Assembly: GCA_965183835.1 (NCBI GenBank)
Contig: CBCYME010000010.1
Coordinates: 248,001-312,000, forward strand
Reading direction: 5' to 3'
DNA: 64,000 nt
Origin: OMPR01 sp965183835
Lineage (GTDB): Bacteria > Pseudomonadota > Alphaproteobacteria > Rhodobacterales > Rhodobacteraceae
In this document: piece by piece, positions 54,401 through 62,644 of the stretch
Numbering within the stretch: the stretch's first letter is position 1
How the letters are laid out: every line of letters starts with the position of its first letter
The notes under the pieces: generated by a model
Seen by the model: the letters and a program-made list of their open reading frames with translations, nothing else
Database searches by the model: none
What the model was told of the DNA's origin: nothing
Position numbers and translations under genes: made by a program

Positions 54401-55990
54401 AAAGTGGCTCAGCGGACGGTACATCTTGGACAGAACCGCCGACGGGGTGTCATCCCCCATCGAAGCCAGGCTTTCTTTTCCATCTTCGGCCATGGGCGAC
54501 AGAATCTGTTCCAGCTCTTCGATGGTATATCCGGCTGCGATCTGACGCTTGCGCAGCGCCTCACCGCTGAACAGCGCGGTTTCCGTGACCTGATTCAACG
54601 CCTCATCCAAGGTGTTGATCTTGCCGACCCATTCGCCAAACGGGCGCGACGCCGCCAACTGATCCTTGATCTCAGTGTCGTGGAACAATTTGCCCTCGGC
54701 CATATCCACGGCAATCATCTGCCCCGGACCCAGCGCGCCTTTTTCCACCACGGTGGCTTCGTCAATTGGCACCATGCCCGCCTCGGATCCCGCGATCAGC
54801 AGACCGTCACCCGTCACAACATAGCGCATCGGGCGCAGACCATTCCGGTCCAGACCGGCACACACCCAACGGCCATCAGTCATCGCCAAGGCAGCCGGGC
54901 CATCCCACGGTTCCATCACCGAGTTACAGTACGAATACATGTCGATCCACGGCTGTGGCAGATCCACCGCCTGCTTGGACCACGATTCGGGCACCATCAT
55001 GGTTTTCGCCATCGGTGCATTCCGCCCCGCGCGCACCATCACCTCGAACACCGCGTCCAACGCCGCCGAATCTGACGAGCCGCCCGCAACGATAGGTTTG
55101 ATGTCCTCAGCCATATCGCCAAAGAACGCCGACGCCATGCGGATCTCGTGGCTCTTCATCCAGTTCAGGTTGCCCTTCAGCGTGTTGATCTCACCGTTGT
55201 GCGCCAACATGCGGAACGGCTGCGCCAACCACCACTGCGGGAACGTGTTGGTCGAATACCGCTGGTGATACAGAGCAAACGCTGATTCAAACCGCTCGTC
55301 CATCAGGTCGGGATAGAAAACCGCAACCTGTTCGGCCAGCATCATGCCCTTGTAGATGATCGACCGGCACGACAGCGACGCGATATACAAGCCATTCACA
55401 TGCGCCGCATTGGCCGCCTTTTCGATCCGGCGACGGATCACATACAGCTCACGCTCAAACGTATCTTCGTCCACACCCTTAGAGTTCGAAATCAGGATCT
55501 GTTCGATCTCAGGGCGGGTTGCGTTGGCTTTGTCCCCCAGACAGGTCACATCAACCGGCACATGGCGCCAGCCATAGATGTAATAGCCCATCCGCAACAC
55601 TTCGGTCTCAACAATGGTCCGACAGGTTTCCTGCGCGCCAAAATCGGTCCGGGGCAGAAACACCTGACCCACCGCCATCAGCTGATCCTGACGCGGCTCG
55701 TGACCAGTGCGCTTGATCTGGTCGTAAAAGAACGACACCGGGATCTGCACGTGAATGCCCGCGCCATCACCGGTTTTGCCATCCGCATCCACAGCGCCGC
55801 GGTGCCAGATCGCTTTCAGCGCGTCGATACCGGCCTCAACCACTTTACGGCTTTTCTTGCCGTCAACCGACACAACCAGACCCACACCACAGGACGAATG
55901 CTCTTCTTCCTCAGTATAGAGGCCGTTTTCGGCCATAAACGCGCGCTTGGCTTCTTCGGCCTTTACCCAATCTGCATCATACTTGGTCAT
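51458..55990 (-). CDS. gltB: glutamate synthase large subunit
   Basis: 1510-residue NADPH-GOGAT alpha subunit; makes two glutamates from 2-oxoglutarate and glutamine. The N-terminal glutamine amidotransferase starts after the propeptide at Cys34 (HSSCGVGLVVSV). The central and FMN domains include GGTGASPATSIKYAGLPWEMGL. The 3Fe-4S-type cysteines appear in CIMVRQCQSNTCPVGVC, and the C-terminal gltB beta-helix domain (GSAGQSLGAFAAPGLKLEV) is present. The start overlaps the upstream GFA gene stop by four bases. Confidence 0.97.
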   Translation of the reverse strand: MTKYDADWVKAEEAKRAFMAENGLYTEEEEHSSCGVGLVVSVDGKKSRKVVEAGIDALKAIWHRGAVDADGKTGDGAGIHVQIPVSFFYDQIKRTGHEPRQDQLMAVGQVFLPRTDFGAQETCRTIVETEVLRMGYYIYGWRHVPVDVTCLGDKANATRPEIEQILISNSKGVDEDTFERELYVIRRRIEKAANAAHVNGLYIASLSCRSIIYKGMMLAEQVAVFYPDLMDERFESAFALYHQRYSTNTFPQWWLAQPFRMLAHNGEINTLKGNLNWMKSHEIRMASAFFGDMAEDIKPIVAGGSSDSAALDAVFEVMVRAGRNAPMAKTMMVPESWSKQAVDLPQPWIDMYSYCNSVMEPWDGPAALAMTDGRWVCAGLDRNGLRPMRYVVTGDGLLIAGSEAGMVPIDEATVVEKGALGPGQMIAVDMAEGKLFHDTEIKDQLAASRPFGEWVGKINTLDEALNQVTETALFSGEALRKRQIAAGYTIEELEQILSPMAEDGKESLASMGDDTPSAVLSKMYRPLSHFFRQNFSQVTNPPIDSLREYRVMSLKTRFGNLKNVLDEDSSQTEILVLESPFVGNAQWEKLAENFNATLAEIDCSFEPGPGALGVALARIRSEAEDAVRSGAGHLVLTDQYSGEGRVAMPMILATSAVHSHLTRKGLRTFCSLNVRAAECVDPHYFAVLIGCGATVVNAYLAEDSIADRIERGLLDGTLTENIARYREAINQGLLKIMAKMGISVISSYRGGLNFEAVGLSRAMCAEFFPGMTSRISGIGVTGIQTKAEEVHAKAWVDGLDVLPIGGFYKARKSGETHAWEATSMHMMQMACNRASYEMWKQYSAKMQSNPPIHLRDLLDIKPLGQSVNIEEVESITSIRKRFVTPGMSLGALSPEAHKTLNVAMNRIGAKSDSGEGGEDPAHFHPEPNGDNPSAKIKQVASGRFGVTAEYLNQCEELEIKVAQGAKPGEGGQLPGMKVTDLIARLRHSTKGVTLISPPPHHDIYSIEDLAQLIYDLKQINPRCKVTVKLVASSGVGTIAAGVAKAKADVILISGHNGGTGASPATSIKYAGLPWEMGLTEAHQVLAMNNLRERVTLRTDGGLRTGRDIVIAAMLGAEEYGIGTAALIAMGCIMVRQCQSNTCPVGVCTQDEALRGKFTGNADKVVNLITFYAQEVRELLASIGARSLDDVIGRADLLAQVSRGSAHLDDLDLNPLLITVDGSADIVYDRTKARNVVPDTLDAEIVRDAARFLEDGEKMQLSYAVQNTDRTVGTRTSSHIVKNFGMRNKLQEDHLTVKLEGSAGQSLGAFAAPGLKLEVSGDANDYVGKGLSGGTIVVRPAQVSPLVAANNTIIGNTVLYGATDGYLFAAGRAGERFAVRNSGAKVVIEGCGASGCEYMTGGIAVILGEIGANFGAGMTGGMAYIYDPEGKAEMLMNMETLVTCPVTVAHWEDQLKGLIERHLDETGSRKAADILQHWDLEKGHFLQICPKEMLVHLKAPLSVEETAVPAE

Positions 55991-56427
55991 TGGTTGTCTC
56001 CTTCTTGGCTCGAGGGGGCGTACATGGCAAACACTTCAGTCTCGGTCATTTGCCGCCGCTCCCCGTCGAACGCATAGCCCTCGGGCTTTTTGTCTATAAA
56101 CAATTCCAGTTTCAGGGCGTTGCCGCCCGCATTCTCAAACAGGCCCGCCGCCATCTGCGTGTGCCCCTGCATCTTTCCGGGTGCGGTCATTCGGTACCAC
56201 AAGGCCGATCCGCACTCTTCGCAGAACGCGCGCTCGGCCCATTCGGATGAGGTGTGCGTTTTGACCGGCCCCAAGGCCGCATAGCCCGGCTCAGCCGCAA
56301 AGGTCATCAACATCGAGCTGGTCCAGCGGCGGCACTGGTCACAGTGACAGGCCCCAATCGACCCGCTTGATGGGGTCGCCGTGACGCTGACCGCGCCGCA
56401 CATGCATTGTCCGTTCAGTACTGTCAT
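55987..56427 (-). CDS. GFA family zinc-binding protein
   Basis: 146-residue member of the GFA (Gfa-like, DUF636/CENP-V) fold. Zinc-ligand cysteines are in CMCGAV (8-13), CHCDQCR (28-34) and CEECGSALWY. Family members include the glutathione-dependent formaldehyde-activating enzyme Gfa, but most have unknown substrates. It lies between gltD and gltB and overlaps the gltB start (ATGA), so it is probably expressed with glutamate synthase. ATG 56427 gives the family N-terminus; the long upstream frame is not coding. Confidence 0.87.
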   Translation of the reverse strand: MTVLNGQCMCGAVSVTATPSSGSIGACHCDQCRRWTSSMLMTFAAEPGYAALGPVKTHTSSEWAERAFCEECGSALWYRMTAPGKMQGHTQMAAGLFENAGGNALKLELFIDKKPEGYAFDGERRQMTETEVFAMYAPSSQEGDNQ

Positions 56428-56556
56428 CGCATCCAGTCCTTCGCGATGGGTCACATGTTGTGACCCTTTGGCTATTCTGCAGCATAAATTCTGCGCTGCG
56501 GCGGTGTACGGGGGGTGCACAGGGGCTGCACGCATGGTGCCCCTCGGTGTCGTGGC

Positions 56557-57990
56557 TTATTCTGCTGCGATTGCAGCCTTGGCATTTATCTTGTCCAGAA
56601 TTGCTTCGGCACAGTCGCGCCCATCCTTGATGGCCCAAACCACAAGCGACGCACCGCGCACGATATCCCCAACTGCATAAACGCCTTCCATCTCGGTTTC
56701 CCCGGTCAAGAATTCCGCCTTAACAGTGCCCCAACGGGTCACAGGCAAATCAACCTGACCGAACATTGTTGGCAGGTCCTCAGGCTCAAAACCCAGCGCT
56801 TTGATGACCAGATCCGCCTCTTCGACGTAATCCGCGCCCTCAATCACCTCGGGGGCCTGACGACCGGATGCGTCGGGCTGACCCAACCGCATTTTCTGCA
56901 CCATCACACCGGTGACATTGCCGTCGCCTACAAAGCCTTTGGGGGCGCTCAGCCATTCAAAGATTACACCTTCTTCTTCGGCGTTCTGTGTTTCGCGCAA
57001 CGACCCCGGCATGTTGGCCCGGTCCCGACGATACAGACACTTTACAGAGGTCGCGCCCTGCCGGATCGAGGTCCGAACGCAGTCCATGGCAGTATCACCG
57101 CCGCCAATGACAACAACCTTTTTGCCATCAGCATTCAGACGGCCATTGTCGAAATCCGCAACCTCGTCACCAAAGCTCTTTTTGTTCGACGCAGTCAGGA
57201 AATCGATCGCCTTTTCAATGCCCTTGGCTCCGCTGCCCGGCATCTCCAGATCCCGCGATTTATAGACACCAGTAGCAATGATGATCGCATCATGCGCGGC
57301 ACGGATTTCGGCAAACTTGGCCGGATCCACATCACAGTTCTGAACGAACTTTACGCCACCTTCAGCCAGCAGATCATTGCGGCGCTGGACCACGTCTTTT
57401 TCCAGCTTAAAGCCTGGAATGCCGTACATCAGCAGACCACCAGCGCGGTCGTGACGGTCGTATACCGTGACTTGAATGCCGGCTTGGCGCAGCATGTCCG
57501 CCGCCGCCAACCCACCGGGTCCACCGCCGATGATGCCAACGCTTTCGGCACGTTCCTGGGCTGGCGACACAGGTTTTACCCAGCCTTTGTCCCACGCCGT
57601 ATCTGTGATATATTTCTCGACCGACCCGATGGTTACTGTGCCGTGGCCCGACTGTTCAATCACACAGTTGCCTTCGCACAAACGGTCCTGCGGGCAAATA
57701 CGCCCACAGATTTCCGGGAATGTGTTGGTCGCTTGGCTCACCTGATACGCTTCTTCCAACCGGCCCGTTGCGGTCAGGTGCAACCAGTCGGGGATGTTGT
57801 TGTGCAGCGGGCAGTGGCTCTGACAATAGGGCACGCCACATTGGCTACACCGGCTTGCCTGCTCTTCTGCTTTTGCAGCTGCGTACTCAGCATATATCTC
57901 GTTGAAATCTTCTCGGCGTACAGTGGCGTCACGCTTCTGGGGCATGTCGCGATCGACCTGTACAAATTTGAGCATCGGTTGCTTGGCCAC
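56557..57990 (-). CDS. gltD: glutamate synthase small subunit
   Basis: 477-residue NADPH-GOGAT beta subunit, passing electrons from NADPH via FAD and iron-sulphur clusters to GltB. The N-terminal cluster cysteines are in CSQCGVPYCQSHCPL; FAD and NADPH motifs are GGGPGGLAAADML and VVIGGGDTAMDCVRTS. Starts with GTG 57990 after GGAG (57999-58002 on the complement). The gene order gltD-GFA-gltB is unusual, as gltB normally precedes gltD directly. Confidence 0.96.
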   Translation of the reverse strand: MAKQPMLKFVQVDRDMPQKRDATVRREDFNEIYAEYAAAKAEEQASRCSQCGVPYCQSHCPLHNNIPDWLHLTATGRLEEAYQVSQATNTFPEICGRICPQDRLCEGNCVIEQSGHGTVTIGSVEKYITDTAWDKGWVKPVSPAQERAESVGIIGGGPGGLAAADMLRQAGIQVTVYDRHDRAGGLLMYGIPGFKLEKDVVQRRNDLLAEGGVKFVQNCDVDPAKFAEIRAAHDAIIIATGVYKSRDLEMPGSGAKGIEKAIDFLTASNKKSFGDEVADFDNGRLNADGKKVVVIGGGDTAMDCVRTSIRQGATSVKCLYRRDRANMPGSLRETQNAEEEGVIFEWLSAPKGFVGDGNVTGVMVQKMRLGQPDASGRQAPEVIEGADYVEEADLVIKALGFEPEDLPTMFGQVDLPVTRWGTVKAEFLTGETEMEGVYAVGDIVRGASLVVWAIKDGRDCAEAILDKINAKAAIAAE

Positions 57991-58048
57991 GGGGCAGACT
58001 CCATGAATTGGCTATGTCGCGACTGTGTACTAGACGCTGTTTCAGATT

Positions 58049-58072
58049 AAAAGTCAGTCATGCTGACCTTTT
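58049..58072. promoter_or_regulatory. inverted repeat in the gltD-uppP divergent region
   Basis: Perfect arms GTCAG (58053-58057) and CTGAC (58063-58067) around TCATG, flanked by AAAA and CTTTT. It lies 59 bases upstream of gltD. Operator or AT-flanked hairpin; the regulator is unknown. Confidence 0.35.
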
Positions 58073-58218
58073 ATTGTGCACTTGAGCTCTTATTACGAAC
58101 GAGTCCTGCCATTTGCAAGATTTTTAAGTATCGAACCGGCCCTAAATCATAGCTTTCTTTTTGAGACAGTGACTTATACCCAGAGACCACCGTCCAATTC
58201 TGATCTGAGACCCCGTTG

Positions 58219-59022
58219 ATGCCCCTGTTCCAATTGATCCTTGTGGCCTTGATTCAAGGCATAACCGAATTCCTGCCGGTCTCATCCTCTGGGCACCTGA
58301 TTCTTTTACCCGCCCTGACCGGGTTGCAGGATCAGGGACAAATCATTGATGTCGCCGTGCATATCGGAACCCTCGGGGCGGTGGTTCTCTACTTTTGGCG
58401 CGATGTCCGGGTCGGCCTTGCTGGCCTGCCTCGCGCCCTCATGGGCAAAACAGACACCCCCGGATCACGGCTGGCACTCGGACTGATCATTGCAACGGTT
58501 CCCACCGTCATCGCCGGGGCCATCTTGCACTTCACCGGTCTCAGCGACACCATCCGATCCGTTGCCGTCATTGGCTGGACCATGCTGATTTTCGGTCTTG
58601 TTCTCTACTGGGCAGATCAATCTGGCACGTCGACCAAAGACAGTTCAGATTGGGGGCCCATGGACGCGCTCAAGATGGGACTGTGGCAAGCCATCGCCTT
58701 GATCCCCGGCACATCGCGGTCCGGTATAACCATCACAGGCGCACGGCGTCTCGGCTACAACCGGGAAGACGGCACCAAAATCGCGATGCTGATGTCGATC
58801 CCCACCATCATCGCCTCGGGCGTCCTGCTGGGAACCAAAGTCGCCATCGACGCCAACGCAGAAATCGCAAAAGACGGCGCAATTGCAGCCGTCTTTGCCT
58901 TTGTCTCTGCCCTGATCGCCCTAACTCTGATGATGCGCCTACTGCGCAGTGTCAGCTTCACCCCATATGTGATTTACAGGGTGATCCTAGGTGTTGTTTT
59001 GCTGGTCTACGCCTACACATAA
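58219..59022 (+). CDS. uppP: undecaprenyl-diphosphatase
   Basis: 267-residue membrane phosphatase (UppP/BacA) that recycles the C55 lipid carrier of cell-wall synthesis. About eight membrane segments. The two signature motifs are ITEFLPVSSSGHLIL and IPGTSRSGITITGARRLG. ATG 58219 is preferred over TTG 58216. Divergent from gltD and convergent with the NDUFA9-like gene. Confidence 0.95.
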   Translation: MPLFQLILVALIQGITEFLPVSSSGHLILLPALTGLQDQGQIIDVAVHIGTLGAVVLYFWRDVRVGLAGLPRALMGKTDTPGSRLALGLIIATVPTVIAGAILHFTGLSDTIRSVAVIGWTMLIFGLVLYWADQSGTSTKDSSDWGPMDALKMGLWQAIALIPGTSRSGITITGARRLGYNREDGTKIAMLMSIPTIIASGVLLGTKVAIDANAEIAKDGAIAAVFAFVSALIALTLMMRLLRSVSFTPYVIYRVILGVVLLVYAYT

Positions 59023-59040
59023 GACGCGCCAGCCACCCCC

Positions 59041-60024
59041 TTAAACGCGCAGGTTCTTAGCGGAATCTTTGATCTCGTCATACTGACCAGAGGGGCGGAA
59101 TTTCCACAGGTACTCTGGCAGAACCGACGCCATCGTCACGGGCTCGATCCCCAAGGCATCAAACCCTTTGGCACCTTCGGACACGACATTATCAATCTGC
59201 AGGCACTTGACCTGATCCCGTGTCAGCAAGTTATTGGGAAACAACCCAAAACTGGCGAACTTCGCAAAATCAAAAACAGACGCCATAAGACGCGCCGCAA
59301 ACCCCGGCATCCCGATAATAACCCGGCGACGGTGAATGATCGTCAGCATGGTCTGCAACAACGACCGCAAGCTCGCAACATCAGGTCCGCCCAACTCATA
59401 GACATCCGGCTCAACCTCGCCCATCACACCCTTCGCTGCAGCCTGTGCGACATCATCCACAAACACCGGTTGGAACTTGGTCTCAGCCCCCGGCGCGGCC
59501 AGAATAGGGCCCAACCGGGTCATCCCGGCAAACCGGTTAAAGAACTGATCTTCGGGACCAAAAATCACCGACGGACGCAGGATCATGGCCTGCGGCATAT
59601 GCTCTAAAACAGCCGCTTCGCCCTCAGCCTTGGACCGCAAATAGTCACTGTCTGATTCTGCATCTGCGCCAATCGCCGACAGATGAACCATGCGCAACAC
59701 ACCTGCCTTTGCAGCCGCGCGCGCAATCCGTTCCGCACCATCAACCTGAACGGCATCAAATCCGTTTTTGCCACGCTCGTTCAGAATGCCAACGCAGTTC
59801 ACCACAGCATCCGCACCCTTGAGCGCCGCCGCCACCGAGGCATCATCGCGAACGTTGCACAACACAGGCTCCACCTGCCCAACGACACCATAAGGTTTGA
59901 CATGCATAGCTTCGTTGGGCCGACGCACGGCCACACGGACCCGCCATCCCTCACTCGCCAGACGACGTGCGATATAGCGCCCGACAAAGCCTGACCCGCC
60001 ATAAATCGTGACCAGTTTGGACAT
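59041..60024 (-). CDS. complex I NDUFA9 subunit family protein (atypical SDR)
   Basis: 327-residue extended/atypical short-chain dehydrogenase related to mitochondrial NDUFA9. Nucleotide motif YGGSGFVGRYIARRLA at the N-terminus, then VNCVGIL and LSAIGADAESDSDYLRSKAEGE with the active-site-like YxxxK (YLRSK). In alphaproteobacteria such proteins are encoded far from nuo genes and may bind NADPH structurally or in quinone-related oxidoreductases. Exact role unknown here. Confidence 0.87.
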   Translation of the reverse strand: MSKLVTIYGGSGFVGRYIARRLASEGWRVRVAVRRPNEAMHVKPYGVVGQVEPVLCNVRDDASVAAALKGADAVVNCVGILNERGKNGFDAVQVDGAERIARAAAKAGVLRMVHLSAIGADAESDSDYLRSKAEGEAAVLEHMPQAMILRPSVIFGPEDQFFNRFAGMTRLGPILAAPGAETKFQPVFVDDVAQAAAKGVMGEVEPDVYELGGPDVASLRSLLQTMLTIIHRRRVIIGMPGFAARLMASVFDFAKFASFGLFPNNLLTRDQVKCLQIDNVVSEGAKGFDALGIEPVTMASVLPEYLWKFRPSGQYDEIKDSAKNLRV

Positions 60025-60245
60025 TCTGTGGCTCCTGCAAACAATTTGTTACCCCGATGTACCGCTGTAAAGCCTTTCAAACAAGGCGCAATAACGCCGC
60101 GACCACCCCCACTCAAACAGCACCCCAGCATGGAATAAGGTCGGATGTGACGGACATTCTGGCGGACGTAGAAAAAATATCAGAAAAATTTCAAATTCCG
60201 GTTGACCCTCCCCACCCACACGCTTAAACGGCCCCTACGACACCT

Positions 60246-60331
60246 GCCCAGGTGGCGGAATGGTAGACGCGCTAGCTTCAGGTGCTAGTGTCTGTATGGA
60301 CGTGGAGGTTCGAGTCCTCTCCTGGGCACCA
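60246..60331 (+). tRNA. tRNA-Leu (anticodon CAG)
   Basis: Acceptor stem GCCCAGG (60246-60252) pairs with CCTGGGC (60321-60327), and ACCA is encoded. Anticodon stem CTAGC/GCTAG (60272-60276 and 60284-60288) frames the loop TTCAGGT with anticodon CAG at 60279-60281. A long variable arm (TGTCTGTATGGACG) is typical of class II leucine tRNAs, and GGTTCGAGTCC is the T arm. It forms the boundary between conserved chromosome and an atypical right-hand region. Confidence 0.95.
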
Positions 60332-60368
60332 TAAAAATCCGATAAGTAATTGATTTTGAATGATATTT

Positions 60369-60390
60369 GATAAGATTTGAGTATCTTATC
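60369..60390. repeat. perfect 8-bp inverted repeat downstream of tRNA-Leu
   Basis: GATAAGAT (60369-60376) and ATCTTATC (60383-60390) with loop TTGAGT, 37 bases downstream of the tRNA. Could be a weak tRNA terminator or a recombinase/integrase binding site; the AT-rich stem argues against a strong terminator. Confidence 0.5.
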
Positions 60391-60410
60391 CCCCTAAATA
60401 TCCCCCTTAA
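60387..60410. repeat. tandem 12-bp repeat
   Basis: TATCCCCCTAAA directly followed by TATCCCCCTTAA; the copies differ at one base. It overlaps the end of the inverted repeat. Short direct repeats of this type serve as arm sites for tyrosine integrases, but this is only suggestive. Confidence 0.45.
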
Positions 60411-60647
60411 CCCCGTTGATGACTGAGTGTTTGCGCCGATATTTTGAAGCGCCATTTTTGGGGATATGCCAAATTGTCTCCCCGCGCAGGTCCCTGATGG
60501 GTTCAACATAGAAATTGCCAATACCCCTTAGGCATGCTGTTTTGGCTCCATTGAAAGCCGGTCAGATGGCATTGCAAGTGCTGAGGTGCCAAACATTCCT
60601 ATTTGGCTGGAGGCCAACCATTTGAAAACACTAGGTTCTGATGTGAA

Positions 60648-61700
60648 TCAACGTTTTTTAGGGCGAGCGATTGATGTACAACGGCAGCCTTCTTCACACT
60701 TGCAGTCTGTATGTGGCAGTTCAGGCATTGTTGAGGGTGAGTACCTCAACCTGCCGGATGACTTGCAGGCGCTGCAGGTTGTCCTTTGATCCAAAATAGG
60801 CAAGATTTGGACAACCACTTCCCGCTCAAAGTCAGCCTCCATTTTCTTGTAGCGCTTTTTATTGGCGCGGTGAGAGATTGCGAATTGAAGCATTCTGGCT
60901 TGAATTTGTAAATCGTGCCAATCCTCTCCGGGGGCGATGGTTGACACGAAATGCTTCGGCATCTCTTTACCTGTTAGGTGGGACATTGCCGCCAAAATTC
61001 TAACTTCGTCTGACACCCCGCCCCAGCGTTTTCTATGCAATCCTGGGCTGGCGGTAAAAATTGCTTTTACCTCACGCTTCAGAGGCGCTTCGGCGGCACG
61101 CCAATCAATGTTAATACCCCTTTGGAAGAACTGAGATACTTCGTAGGAGCACAGCCTGTCGCAAGCCTCATCATAATTTTTGTTTTTGATTGCTTGTATT
61201 AAGTCTTTTCGCAGGCGGTCATTGGCTTCGGCTTCATTGGACTTTGCTTCTTCGTGCAAGCGCTGACCTGTTTCGGATAGCACGAGCAAAGAACCAGATT
61301 TGGGTATAAACTCATCCAGCGCCGCACCAGATTCCAAAACCCGTTCGACCAACTCCGCTTTTTTCCCACTGACTTTGAGTTGGTTCTGCCTCAAAGCCCA
61401 GCGTAGTTCCTTTAAGTTCAGAGCCTTCAATTGATGTTCTGGCCTTGCTTGCTGAAGCAGCCCCATTTTCAAAAGCCGCTCGATTGTATTAGTCGGGTCT
61501 TCAGCAAGCTTATCCTCCCAGAACGGCCTCCAATCCTTGGGGGCATAATTGTGTGGGGCTGTTGGGCTTTGGAAGCAATGCAAGAATTTGATTTGCGCTT
61601 CAGTTATTGGAGGCTCTAGCGCGACCCGTTGGGCCTCGGCCACCTCTAGCGAGACGCCCTGTTTCGGCTTAGAAAGCCACTCAGCTATCTTTTTGAACAT
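60648..61700 (-). CDS. SAP-domain and zinc-ribbon protein, function unknown
   Basis: 350-residue protein. A SAP helix-extension-helix DNA-binding motif lies at about 91-124 (LKALNLKELRWALRQNQLKVSGKKAELVERVLES). The middle third is helical and charged. The C-terminus has a cysteine cluster C309-x2-C312 and C333-x-C335-x3-C339-x-C341 that could bind zinc. ATG 61700 has GGAG with a seven-base gap. No family name is recognised beyond SAP. It is the first full gene of the right-hand atypical region and may be an element-borne nucleic-acid-binding or defence-related protein. Confidence 0.75.
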   Translation of the reverse strand: MFKKIAEWLSKPKQGVSLEVAEAQRVALEPPITEAQIKFLHCFQSPTAPHNYAPKDWRPFWEDKLAEDPTNTIERLLKMGLLQQARPEHQLKALNLKELRWALRQNQLKVSGKKAELVERVLESGAALDEFIPKSGSLLVLSETGQRLHEEAKSNEAEANDRLRKDLIQAIKNKNYDEACDRLCSYEVSQFFQRGINIDWRAAEAPLKREVKAIFTASPGLHRKRWGGVSDEVRILAAMSHLTGKEMPKHFVSTIAPGEDWHDLQIQARMLQFAISHRANKKRYKKMEADFEREVVVQILPILDQRTTCSACKSSGRLRYSPSTMPELPHTDCKCEEGCRCTSIARPKKR

Positions 61701-62064
61701 ACACAGACTCCAAAAAGGAAAAATTTTGCGCTCAAATTCAGGTCACCATGACCACGGCTCTGATGGATACCAAAGCCTTCCTCTCTACCTACGGCCAATG
61801 GGGTAGTTCGCCCAGCGCGACAGCATCCAGCACCGTAGACGTTGTAGTCGTGTTCATAGAACCGCTCGACGTGTTCGCGGCGGCGTTGCGACAACTCGAC
61901 AATCTGCCGCACTGGGCGAGCCGTTGACTGGGCTTGCGCTCGAACTAATTTAACAGTTCGATGGTTTGCACGTCGATACTGCTGGCACAGGGGCTGGTTC
62001 CCATCATCACGATGCTTCGGTGCCAGCGGTCCTTTGAATTTTATGATTAAACTGGAGCATCGTA
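61701..62064. other. degenerate stretch without a supported gene
   Basis: 364 bases. Short open frames exist on both strands (59 codons on plus from 61748; 75 codons on minus ending at 61685) but neither has a convincing start, codon use or recognisable domain. It may hold a decayed gene. The ribosome site at its right end belongs to the zinc-ribbon gene at 62065. Confidence 0.4.
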
Positions 62065-62265
62065 ATGTTCAACGATGACGTCTTGGCCAAGTGTCCCGAA
62101 TGTGGCTCATCGGACGTGACTCTCACATCTGCGGAAATCAGATGCGCTGCCTGCAACCACGCCGAAGACCTGCACCTTCCAAATCAATTGCAGCCAGACG
62201 TTGCCGCTGCGGTAGGTTCAGCAACTTGGCGCGATGTTCTACAGCGTTGGGATTTCGTTGGATAA
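62065..62265 (+). CDS. small zinc-ribbon protein
   Basis: 66-residue protein with two CxxC pairs, Cys10/Cys13 (KCPECGSSD) and Cys27/Cys30 (RCAACNHAED), the layout of a rubredoxin-type zinc ribbon. ATG 62065 follows CTGGAGCATCGTA. No partner is visible; such proteins are common in accessory regions. Function unknown. Confidence 0.6.
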   Translation: MFNDDVLAKCPECGSSDVTLTSAEIRCAACNHAEDLHLPNQLQPDVAAAVGSATWRDVLQRWDFVG

Positions 62266-62334
62266 TTGCGGTAAGTATCTGATATTCCTGATTTGGCTTG
62301 CGGTTACATCGTCGCGTTCCACCTCTGGGTCCAC

Positions 62335-62565
62335 CTAAGGGAATAATTCGGACATCTTGACTGCAGTACCGGTGGCAATGACGGCCAGCATTTTACCACT
62401 GGTGCCGAAGTCGTTATAATCCAGATCGATACCGAAAACAGCATCCGCACCCAGCTTGATGGCTTCCATGGTCAGCACTATATGGCAACGCTCTGCATCC
62501 TCTGCGTGCAACAGATCTACCGCCGAAGCTGACAAAACTAACACAGCAATTAGCAAAGACTGCAT
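62335..62565 (-). pseudogene. YbjQ/UPF0145 family remnant
   Basis: 76-codon frame whose last 45 residues match the C-terminal half of YbjQ-like heavy-metal-binding-domain proteins (EAIKLGADAVFGIDLDY, then GKMLAVIATGTAVKM). The N-terminal 30 residues (MQSLLIAVLVLSASAVDLLHAED) do not match the family, whose normal length is about 105 residues. It is either a truncated copy or a small fusion with a signal-like start. I favour a remnant. Confidence 0.55.
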
Positions 62566-62644
62566 TGAGTTTGTCCTGAGCCAATTGCTACAAAATCATC
62601 TTCCCAACGCACAAGCATGGGAGATACTCACCGGAATTCAAGCT

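Larger units (their letters stand above)
60332..60647. other. non-coding stretch after tRNA-Leu with repeats
   Basis: AT-rich 316 bases. Holds an 8-bp hairpin at 60369-60390 and a tandem 12-base repeat at 60387-60410 (separate entries). A minus-strand open frame from 60521 reads into the tRNA (ends ...RRGLEPPRPYRH); it is the usual spurious translation of a tRNA-Leu flank and I do not call it a gene. Possibly the attachment-site arm of an integrated element. Confidence 0.5.

Noticed and set aside
60285..60521. Minus-strand 78-codon ORF ending in the tRNA-Leu gene
   Set aside because: Its C-terminus is the translation of the tRNA complement (RRGLEPPRPYRH), a well-known artefact; no ribosome site or domain.
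61685..61912. Minus-strand 75-codon ORF
   Set aside because: Overlaps the start of the SAP-domain gene, no recognisable domain, no ribosome site.
61748..61927. Plus-strand 59-codon ORF beginning MTTALMDTKAF
   Set aside because: Briefly looked like a phage antiterminator start, but the sequence after residue 20 has no support and no good ribosome site.
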